Positions 58,067 to 64,000 of a DNA stretch of 64,000 bases are shown one piece after another. The translations under genes and the position numbers were made by a program. The notes beneath the pieces are model-generated. The model ran no database searches. It saw nothing but the letters and a program-made list of their open reading frames with translations, and was not told the origin of the DNA. Origin of the DNA: Pseudomonas sp. MRSN 12121. Lineage in GTDB: Bacteria > Pseudomonadota > Gammaproteobacteria > Pseudomonadales > Pseudomonadaceae. Where the stretch lies: NCBI RefSeq assembly GCF_000931465.1, contig NZ_CP010892.1:5541388-5605387 (forward strand). Reading direction: 5' to 3'. Position 1 is the first letter of the stretch, and every line of letters begins with the position of its first letter.

Positions 58067-59407
58067 CTAGATGCCCTGCACCGGCAACAGCACCCACGCC
58101 TCCAGCCCGCCACCGTCGCGGTTGTGCAGCCGCAGTTCGCCGCCGTGCTCCAGCACGATCGCCCGCGCGGCGGACAGCCCCAGGCCGACGCCGCCGGTAT
58201 TACGGTTGCGCGAGCTTTCCATGCGGAAGAACGGCTCGAACACGTGCTCATGCCACTCGGTGGGAATCCCCGGCCCGCGATCCAGCACGCAGACCCTCAC
58301 CTGCTCGGCATCGGCCAGCACCTCGATCGCCGGCTCGCTGCCGTACTTGATGGCGTTCTCCAGCAGATTGCTCATGACCCGCTTGAGCCCCAGCGGCCGA
58401 CCGAAATACACCAGGCGCGGCGGGCCGCTGAACGCGATGTCGATGGACTGGTCGCGGTAGTCGTCGATCAGGGTTTGCAGCAGTTCCGCCAGGTCGAACG
58501 AGGTCGCTTGCTCCAGCCGCGCATCGTCGCGGAAAAAATCCAGGGCCGAGTTGATCATCGCCTGCATCTCGTCGACATCGTGGAACAACCGCCGCTGCTG
58601 TTCCGGGTCCTCGATGAATTCGCCACGCAGGCGCATGCGGGTCAGGGGGGTGCGCAGGTCGTGGGAAATCGCCGCGAGCATTTGCGTGCGGTCCTTGATG
58701 AAGTGCTGCAGTTGAGCCTGCATGGCGTTGAACGCGAGGATCGCCTGGCGAATTTCATGCGGCCCCACCGGCTCGATGGGCGGCGCGCGAAAGTCCACGC
58801 CAAAACGCCGCGCGCCCAGGGCGAACTGCTGCAGGGGGCGGGCCAGGCGGCGGGTGGCGATCAGCGCCACCAGCACGGTAGAAAACAGCACCAGGCCGAT
58901 CACGATCAGGTTGCGCGGCCCTTCGTCCAATCCCCAACTGCGCGAGACGGCGGAGAACATCAACCAGGACTCATCGCGCAATTGAATCAGCAACGCATAA
59001 TGCCCGCCCGGCCCCGGCCAGTCGCTGGGCTGATAGGCCTCGATAGCCCCGCCCCCCACCTTGAGCAACTGCTCCAGGCGCGTCGAGCCCTCGCGATACT
59101 CCGGCTCATCGACCTTCGGCACCTCGATGTCCCGCCGCGAGGCATGCCAGGTCACACTCAGGCCGTGATCGCTGACGGCCTCGGCCAGGTGCGCGCGCTG
59201 CTGCGGTTGCGCGGCGTCGATCATATTGCTGATCGACGCGATCTTTTCCACCAGGCCGGACTCGCTCAACGGCGGCTTGGCCCAGACCCCGGCCAACTGC
59301 ACGAACAGCGCATTGAAGGCCAGGGCGGTGAGCATCGCCATCAGGGTGGTCAGAGCGATCCAGCGGGTGATGGTGTCCCGCGGGCGGGCGAGCCCGGGCG
59401 CCTTCAT
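58067..59407 (-). CDS. Sensor histidine kinase, EnvZ-like
   Basis: A 446-residue inner membrane kinase. One membrane segment lies near 17-39, a periplasmic domain of about 120 residues follows, then a second membrane segment near 165-182, HAMP, and the H-box AISHDLRTPLTRMRLRGEF with His near 246. N-box NLLENAIKYG, G1 DRGPGIP and G2 GGVGLGLSAA are intact. It overlaps the regulator gene by ATGA. The stimulus is unknown. Confidence 0.93.
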   Translation of the reverse strand: MKAPGLARPRDTITRWIALTTLMAMLTALAFNALFVQLAGVWAKPPLSESGLVEKIASISNMIDAAQPQQRAHLAEAVSDHGLSVTWHASRRDIEVPKVDEPEYREGSTRLEQLLKVGGGAIEAYQPSDWPGPGGHYALLIQLRDESWLMFSAVSRSWGLDEGPRNLIVIGLVLFSTVLVALIATRRLARPLQQFALGARRFGVDFRAPPIEPVGPHEIRQAILAFNAMQAQLQHFIKDRTQMLAAISHDLRTPLTRMRLRGEFIEDPEQQRRLFHDVDEMQAMINSALDFFRDDARLEQATSFDLAELLQTLIDDYRDQSIDIAFSGPPRLVYFGRPLGLKRVMSNLLENAIKYGSEPAIEVLADAEQVRVCVLDRGPGIPTEWHEHVFEPFFRMESSRNRNTGGVGLGLSAARAIVLEHGGELRLHNRDGGGLEAWVLLPVQGI

Positions 59408-60114
59408 TGGCGGGTGACGCTGGGGGTGAACAGGTAGCCGCCATTGCGCACGGTACGAATCATCGCCGGGCGCTTGGTGTCGAACTCCAGCTTGCGCCGC
59501 AGGCGGCTGACCTGCACATCGATGCTGCGATCGAAGGCGTCATGGGCCTGCCCGCGCGCCAGGTCGAGCAGCTGTTCGCGGCTGAGGATGCGTTGCGGAT
59601 GTTCGACGAACACCAGCAACAGGTCGAACTCCCCCGCCGACAACGGAATCATCACCTGGTCCGGCGAACGCAATTCGCGACGGGTCAGGTCTAGCTGCCA
59701 GTCGGCGAACCGGATCAGCGGCCGGGGCAACTCGCCGCTCACCGGCCGGCTCTCCCCGGCCCGGCGCAATACGGCGCGCACCCGCGCCAGCAACTCACGG
59801 GCATCGAACGGCTTGCTCAGGTAGTCGTCCGCGCCCATCTCCAGGCCTACCACCCGGTCGCTCAACTCGCCCATGGCGGTGAGCATGATCACCGGCACCG
59901 CGTGCTGCTGGCGCAGGCGCTGGCACAGGGTCAGGCCGTTTTCCCCCGGCAGCATCAGGTCGAGAATGATCAGGTCCGGCACCTGTCGCTCCAGCGCGGC
60001 CCACAACGAAGCGCCCTCGGTGGCGACGTCCACCGAGTAGCCGTGTTGCACAAAAAATTTCTTCAGCAGCGCGAGGACCTCAAGGTCGTCGTCCACGATC
60101 AACAGACTGCTCAC
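59404..60114 (-). CDS. OmpR/PhoB-family response regulator
   Basis: A 236-residue regulator. The receiver domain has acidic residues DDD near 8-10, phospho-acceptor Asp52 in LDLMLPGENG and the late Lys (SKPF). A winged-helix DNA-binding domain spans about 135-232 (DVQVSRLRRKLEF). The start is GTG at 60114 or a TTG one codon earlier; neither has a strong ribosome site. It works with the kinase gene it overlaps. Confidence 0.93.
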   Translation of the reverse strand: MSSLLIVDDDLEVLALLKKFFVQHGYSVDVATEGASLWAALERQVPDLIILDLMLPGENGLTLCQRLRQQHAVPVIMLTAMGELSDRVVGLEMGADDYLSKPFDARELLARVRAVLRRAGESRPVSGELPRPLIRFADWQLDLTRRELRSPDQVMIPLSAGEFDLLLVFVEHPQRILSREQLLDLARGQAHDAFDRSIDVQVSRLRRKLEFDTKRPAMIRTVRNGGYLFTPSVTRQ

Positions 60115-60281
60115 CAATGCGTTTCACTCAAGCTCGGAAAGACCTTCATTCAAAACCATTCGGCCCGACCCGTCATATATTTCAACGCAGTAACAAACCG
60201 ACAGCCCGGCAACAAAGCAGACATCTTTGCGCAAAACGCCCATGCCAGCATCGGCCTCCCTTTTCCCCCGGTCCGCCGCCC

Positions 60282-61070
60282 ATGCGCTCCTACCTGTACT
60301 CTGTCCGCCTGCTCCGCCATACCACCCTGCTGCTGTCCCTATCCTACCTGGCGGGTTGCACCAGTCCGGGGCCTGTCACACCGCCCCCTTGCGCAGAGGC
60401 CGAGTACCCGGTCCATGATCCCGCCGAATCGTTCAACCGCGGCGTGTTCGCCTTCAACCGGGCCGTCGACGATTACGCCCTGGCGCCCGTGGCTCGCGGC
60501 TACCGGCACCTGCCGGACTTCATGCAACAGGGCGTGCACAACTTCGCGAGCAACTTCGGCGAACCCAAGGTATTCATCAACGACCTGCTGCAAGGCAACC
60601 CACAGCGCTCGGTCAATACCCTGGGGCGCTTCGCGGTCAACACCACCGTCGGCCTGCTCGGCCTGATCGACGTCTCGGACCCGCTCGGCATCCCGCGCCA
60701 TACCGCCGACTTCGGCCAGACCTTCGGGGTATGGGGCATCGGCAATGGCCCGATCGTCGAACTGCCGCTGCTGGGCACCAGCAACAGCCGCGACGCCACA
60801 GGCCGGATCCTCGGCTTCTTCGTCGACCCCTTCGGCGACAACAGCGACACCGTGCAAACCCTGGGCACCATCGCCCTGGTCGGTGGCGTAGTGGACGGCC
60901 GCGCCGAGCTGCTGCCTCTCACCGACAGCCTGAAAACCATGCCCGACTATTACAGCGCCCTGCGCGACGTGAACGCCGAACACCGCGCCGCCTTCATCCA
61001 GGAAGGCAAGCAAGGCGCTACCGAGCCCGCCAAATCCCGTTGTGAAGGAGCGCCCCATGATGATTTCTGA
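60282..61070 (+). CDS. mlaA: Outer membrane lipid asymmetry lipoprotein MlaA (VacJ)
   Basis: A 262-residue lipoprotein that removes misplaced phospholipids from the outer leaflet, passing them to MlaC. The lipobox LSYLAGC gives Cys26. DPAESFNRGVFAFNRAVDDY and the ring-forming region (GDNSDTVQTLGTIALVGG) are conserved. I use the ATG 60282; the longer upstream frame has no signal peptide at its start. The gene is 165 bases downstream of the divergent two-component pair. Confidence 0.94.
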   Translation: MRSYLYSVRLLRHTTLLLSLSYLAGCTSPGPVTPPPCAEAEYPVHDPAESFNRGVFAFNRAVDDYALAPVARGYRHLPDFMQQGVHNFASNFGEPKVFINDLLQGNPQRSVNTLGRFAVNTTVGLLGLIDVSDPLGIPRHTADFGQTFGVWGIGNGPIVELPLLGTSNSRDATGRILGFFVDPFGDNSDTVQTLGTIALVGGVVDGRAELLPLTDSLKTMPDYYSALRDVNAEHRAAFIQEGKQGATEPAKSRCEGAPHDDF

Positions 61071-61332
61071 AACCGACGCCCTGGTCCTGCTGCAACGCGT
61101 GGCCAAACACGGCGACGCCTCCCTGCAATGCCGCGAGGTCAGCCTGCGCCTCTCCCCCGACCAGCAACACCTGACCCTCAGCCGCTACAACGAACACTAC
61201 AGCCCCGAAGGCCTGGAATGGATCGAGCGCCAGCACCGTATCAGCGTCAGCGAACTGATCCGCTGGGTGATCAGGCAGGGGGAGCCGCAGGTGTTGGTGC
61301 AGAGTAGGGAGCTACAAAGGGCTTCGGCTTGA
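61057..61332 (+). CDS. Small hypothetical protein overlapping mlaA
   Basis: A 91-residue cytoplasmic protein, function not recognised. The ATG at 61057 has AAGGAG six bases upstream, within the last codons of mlaA, so the two are translationally coupled. The sequence (LLQRVAKHGDASLQCREVSL and WIERQHRISVSELIRWVI) is compact alpha/beta without signal peptide. Confidence 0.65.
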   Translation: MMISETDALVLLQRVAKHGDASLQCREVSLRLSPDQQHLTLSRYNEHYSPEGLEWIERQHRISVSELIRWVIRQGEPQVLVQSRELQRASA

Positions 61333-61540
61333 GGCCGAGCAAAGTACCTGCCTTGAGCACCACCGCTGAAACAAGTGGGCCAGAGAGCCTCGTCTGAGGC
61401 TATGCGTCAGCCACTTCAATCAGAATCAATCAGATAGGACCTATAAAAAGGAAGATAACTCTGACCTGATTTGTTTTTAAAAAGCGCAGTGTCAAGGTTC
61501 GGAGGTCACTAATCCTGGTGGCACTCAAAGAGAAATACAC

Positions 61541-61717
61541 ATGGCACTCAAAGCAGGCGCAACCGCCGAAATCGGCGAAAAATGTCCACAAGGCGGAATC
61601 TGGTACCCGGTTGGCAATCCGAGCTCCATTCGCTCGTTCGGCATTGGTAACACCATGACTCCAACACCCAACGGGGAAAACCATTGGGTACTTAAGACCC
61701 CAACCGGCGATGATTAA
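61541..61717 (+). CDS. Small hypothetical protein next to the PAAR gene
   Basis: A 58-residue protein beginning MALKAGATAEIGEKCPQGGI and ending KTPTGDD. It has a single CPQGGIWYP motif and no signal peptide. The ATG is preceded by AAAGAGA and by a 12-base direct repeat of its own start region (TGGCACTCAAAG at 61519 and 61542). A terminator separates it from the PAAR gene. I do not recognise it; short proteins of this kind occur in the neighbourhood of T6SS spike genes. Confidence 0.55.
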   Translation: MALKAGATAEIGEKCPQGGIWYPVGNPSSIRSFGIGNTMTPTPNGENHWVLKTPTGDD

Positions 61718-61747
61718 AAATAGGTAGTTTCACCATGTCTTGCATGC

Positions 61748-61780
61748 AGCCCTCCCTCGGTTTCCGGCGGAGGGCTTTTT
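61748..61780 (+). terminator. Terminator between the small ORF and the PAAR gene
   Basis: AGCCCTCC and GGAGGGCT pair around a 13-base loop and are followed by TTTTT. Confidence 0.92.
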
Positions 61781-61913
61781 GCGCCTGAACACGCATGCCT
61801 GATGCTTAATAAAAGTTGAATCTGATGAGCGACGTCCAGGTTTTAATAACCGGCTCGGCTACTGCATCATGCGCGCCCTAAATGGACGATTCGCAACACT
61901 TCAAGGAATAGAA

Positions 61914-62411
61914 ATGAGTGGTAAACCCGCAGCTCGCGTCAGCGACCCCACCGCCTGCCCACTTCCGGGTCACGGCACCAACCCTATCGTCACGGGTTCG
62001 CCCAATGTCATTTTCGACGGCCTGGCCGCCGCTCGTAAGAGTGACCAATCAGCTTGCGGCAGCCCGATAACGGGCGCTGTTTCCAGCACTGTATTCATCA
62101 ACGGCTTGAACGCCGCCACGCTGGACAGCACCGGTGGACACGGCAATATCATCATCGGCGGTTCCGGCACCGTGATCATTGGCGATACCGTGGTCAATGC
62201 CCCCTTCAGCGGGCTCCTGCCCATGCCGGTCAACTTCACCGACCGCTTGAAGCTGGTGAACGATGTCACCGGCGAACCGATGCCCAATCATCCTTACGCC
62301 ATTCAGCGGGCCGATGGGCGCCTTGAGCATGGCGTTTCGGACGCCGCCGGTTTCACCCACGAAATCAGCTCGCATATTGCAGAGAGCATCAAGTTATTTT
62401 TGGAAGAGTGA
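61914..62411 (+). CDS. PAAR-domain type VI secretion spike protein
   Basis: A 165-residue protein whose first 95 residues form a PAAR domain that caps the VgrG trimer. Possible metal ligands Cys15, His20, Cys48 and His76 are placed as in the family. Gly-rich turns (IIIGGSGTVIIGDTVVNAPF) close the cone. Residues 108-165 form a separate C-terminal extension (TGEPMPNHPYAIQRADGR, then SDAAGFTHE) resembling transthyretin-like adaptors that hold effectors. The ATG 61914 has AAGGAA upstream. The lipase-like gene starts 3 bases after the stop codon. No other T6SS part is in the window. Confidence 0.9.
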   Translation: MSGKPAARVSDPTACPLPGHGTNPIVTGSPNVIFDGLAAARKSDQSACGSPITGAVSSTVFINGLNAATLDSTGGHGNIIIGGSGTVIIGDTVVNAPFSGLLPMPVNFTDRLKLVNDVTGEPMPNHPYAIQRADGRLEHGVSDAAGFTHEISSHIAESIKLFLEE

Positions 62412-62414
62412 CGC

Positions 62415-63149
62415 ATGGACGCCAACACCATTACCTCGGCGGACGGTAAATCCCTCAAGTTGAAAGCCGAGCACAGGCTTACGGACAAACAAGACAAGAG
62501 CGATAAAGTCGTTCCTATCGAGAGCACCAAGGCCATTGTATTTTTTGTGGGGGGTGCTGGGGACAAGGAGAGTTATTACTTCGCGGCCCCTTATAAAAAC
62601 ATAACCTATGCTCAAGACCATCTGGACAACCGAGCAATTACTTTAAAACAAGAAGGAAAGTACAGATCCGAGTGGCTGGGATACAACGAAATAAGAGGTA
62701 AAAAAGACATTCAAAAAAATGTCCTAAATATCATCCCCTACAAGTCATGTCCTATCTACATTATTGGCCACAGTCTAGGTGGCTGGAACAGCGCACAGTT
62801 GACCAAGACCATGGCCGATTGGGGCTACACCATCACCATGTTGATAACTTTGGACCCCGTTGGGGAAGGCACGCTAGTCTGGCTTGGCTCGGATATTGGT
62901 GGCTCCATACCTACTCCTGTAGCTCAAAAGTGGATCAACATCAGGGCTACGCCATCCAAGCCGGATGACTCTGATAATGTCGCGGAGTTCGGGGAAAGAT
63001 GGACGATAACCAGTGGACCTGACTTGAATATCAACATGGACATCAATCATGCCAATGCCGAGGGCATGTTCACTCGAACGATCGCTGGTCTACAGTCTGC
63101 CTGCAATATAGTTTTTGAATCCATCACTGAGAAGTTGGCGAACAAATGA
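62415..63149 (+). CDS. Putative T6SS lipase effector (GxSxG)
   Basis: A 244-residue alpha/beta-hydrolase-like protein. The nucleophile elbow is GHSLGG with Ser120, and the strand before it is PIYIIGHS. Asp147 in TLDPVG and His212 in INHANAEGMF complete a plausible catalytic triad, and VFFVGGAGD at 42-50 could form the oxyanion region. It has no signal peptide, as expected for a T6SS cargo. It is shorter than most known Tle families. The stretch around 62560-62760 is visibly AT-richer than neighbouring genes, hinting at transfer. Phospholipase activity is inferred. Confidence 0.75.
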   Translation: MDANTITSADGKSLKLKAEHRLTDKQDKSDKVVPIESTKAIVFFVGGAGDKESYYFAAPYKNITYAQDHLDNRAITLKQEGKYRSEWLGYNEIRGKKDIQKNVLNIIPYKSCPIYIIGHSLGGWNSAQLTKTMADWGYTITMLITLDPVGEGTLVWLGSDIGGSIPTPVAQKWINIRATPSKPDDSDNVAEFGERWTITSGPDLNINMDINHANAEGMFTRTIAGLQSACNIVFESITEKLANK

Positions 63150-63676
63150 AAAGAGCATTCCTGCTACTACTGATGATTGCCTGTGCTTCCTGTGCCAAAG
63201 ATCATGGACAACCTCCCGCGGACCTGGACTTCGTTTCCGTTGAGCGCAAAGGCGATCTACCGCTCTACGTCATTCGCTACCACTCGAGCCTCAATATCCT
63301 GGACCTGTATGGGCGAGGTACTGGAGAAGGCATTGCTTCCGCTCGGCTGATTTGTGCCCTGGAAGATGACGATGACTTTTCCGTAGAGCATGAGATTGAG
63401 CGCTCTGCGTATGGCCGAATCCAGCAAGCCCCCGCGCGCACCAATGGCTCATCCTCAGACTTCATCACTGAGGCTTTTTTGAGTGAAACCCTGAATAAAG
63501 GGCAATCCCGTAGAAACCTTGATGCCGATGAGTTGAACAGGCTGTTGGCCAACAAGAAGGCTCTCCCCTGCAAAGCCGTCATCACCGCCTATGGTTACAA
63601 GGCCTATTACTCCAAGCCCATGGAGTTGCCCGTTGCCGATCTCCTTCGAGAAATCAATAAACCTGTAGCACCTTGA
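63146..63676 (+). CDS. Putative periplasmic immunity lipoprotein
   Basis: A 176-residue protein with a lipoprotein-type signal (MKRAFLLLLMIACASC); Cys16 is the likely lipidated residue, though its -3 position is Cys rather than Leu, and Cys13 is an alternative. The mature part is charged with a DDDD stretch near 74-77. It overlaps the lipase-like gene by ATGA, so the two are co-translated. A membrane-anchored periplasmic partner is what protects producers from T6SS phospholipases in known pairs. I do not recognise the fold. Confidence 0.7.
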   Translation: MKRAFLLLLMIACASCAKDHGQPPADLDFVSVERKGDLPLYVIRYHSSLNILDLYGRGTGEGIASARLICALEDDDDFSVEHEIERSAYGRIQQAPARTNGSSSDFITEAFLSETLNKGQSRRNLDADELNRLLANKKALPCKAVITAYGYKAYYSKPMELPVADLLREINKPVAP

Positions 63677-63811
63677 TCGATCTCTGAGGCTTTATCGGTG
63701 GCGCGGAATGGGCAGCGGGCATGGTGGGCCACGAACAGCTTGCAGCGTGATGCCCTACACCCACGCTGACGAACGCTTCAATTACTCCCCACAGGTGACT
63801 AAATTAGACAC

Positions 63812-64000
63812 ATGATCACCGACCTCCCCCCCTTGAACGCCGTTCGCGCCTTTGCCGCCGCTGCTCGCCATGAGAGTTTCAGCCGCGCCGCGGATGAGTT
63901 GCACGTGAGCCACAGTGCGGTGAGCCGGCATATCAAGTTGCTGGAGGAGCACCTGGGGGTGCTGCTGTTCGAGCGGCGTATCCGGCAGTCGGTCCTCACG
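63812..64000 (+). CDS. LysR-type regulator, N-terminal part
   Basis: The first 63 residues of a LysR protein, cut by the window end. The HTH includes [20 protein letters not shown] and [16 protein letters not shown], in the style of GcvA-like regulators. The target is unknown. The gap 63677-63811 holds no clear gene. Confidence 0.88.
   Translation, partial: MITDLPPLNAVRAFAAAARHESFSRAADELHVSHSAVSRHIKLLEEHLGVLLFERRIRQSVLT

Noticed and set aside
61430-61684. An 84-codon minus-strand frame across the 58-residue gene
   Set aside because: The plus-strand frame has the better start context and a terminator after it; the minus frame has neither.

Overview
The window reads as a chromosomal segment of a Pseudomonas, most likely of the fluorescens/protegens/chlororaphis group. 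The evidence is high-GC coding with Pseudomonas codon use, the gene order (the block from der to queA keeps the order I recall from P. aeruginosa, and guaB-guaA with xseA and leuA resembles P. putida) and many Pseudomonas-type REP/REPIN repeats between genes. Nearly all of it is core genome. There is no prophage, IS element, rRNA or CRISPR array, and one tRNA gene.

Layout. 1-7.9 kb: the end of a TonB-dependent receptor, a secreted protein of unknown function, carbohydrate porin OprB and membrane PQQ glucose dehydrogenase Gcd (periplasmic glucose oxidation), a REPIN-rich intergenic stretch, and two small genes (DUF6124 type and a lipoprotein). 8-16.4 kb: a c-di-GMP EAL protein with a degenerate GGDEF motif, a second Lon-type protease (AsrA-like), a chagasin-type cysteine protease inhibitor lipoprotein, a YhhN membrane protein, and CmoA/CmoB for tRNA wobble uridine modification. 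16.4-22.8 kb: TadA overlapping a Tat-exported multicopper oxidase, a small toxin-antitoxin-like pair behind a striking repeated operator, then guaA and guaB. 22.9-32.2 kb: a zinc-ribbon protein, a TauE/SafE permease divergent from a LysR regulator, XseA, an M23 peptidase, LeuA with a candidate leader peptide, a small coiled-coil protein, and the omega-amidase/methionine aminotransferase pair YafV-YbdL. 32.3-47.4 kb: one long minus-strand run, iscR-iscS-iscU-iscA-hscB-hscA-fdx-iscX, ndk-rlmN-pilF-rodZ-ispG-hisS-yfgM-bamB and der, combining Fe-S assembly with Fe-S users (RlmN, IspG), cell-shape and envelope genes. 47.5-56.5 kb: cysE-trmJ divergent from suhB, a glycine-zipper protein, and queA-tgt-yajC-secD-secF. 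56.6-64 kb: tRNA-Leu(CAA), PPK2, an OmpR/EnvZ-type two-component pair, MlaA, a small ORF, and finally a compact accessory module: a 58-residue protein gene, a PAAR-domain spike gene, a small GxSxG lipase-like gene and a lipoprotein gene, followed by the start of a LysR gene.

The most interesting part is the last module (61.5-63.7 kb). A PAAR protein with a C-terminal extension, a 244-residue putative serine esterase and a periplasm-directed lipoprotein overlapping it by ATGA look like an orphan type VI secretion phospholipase effector-immunity cassette, with visibly AT-richer DNA in the effector gene. Second is the pair at 18.5-19.3 kb: a cysteine-rich HicA-like small protein followed by an HTH protein, preceded by three alternating TGACAA half-sites and located just downstream of the guaA 3' end.
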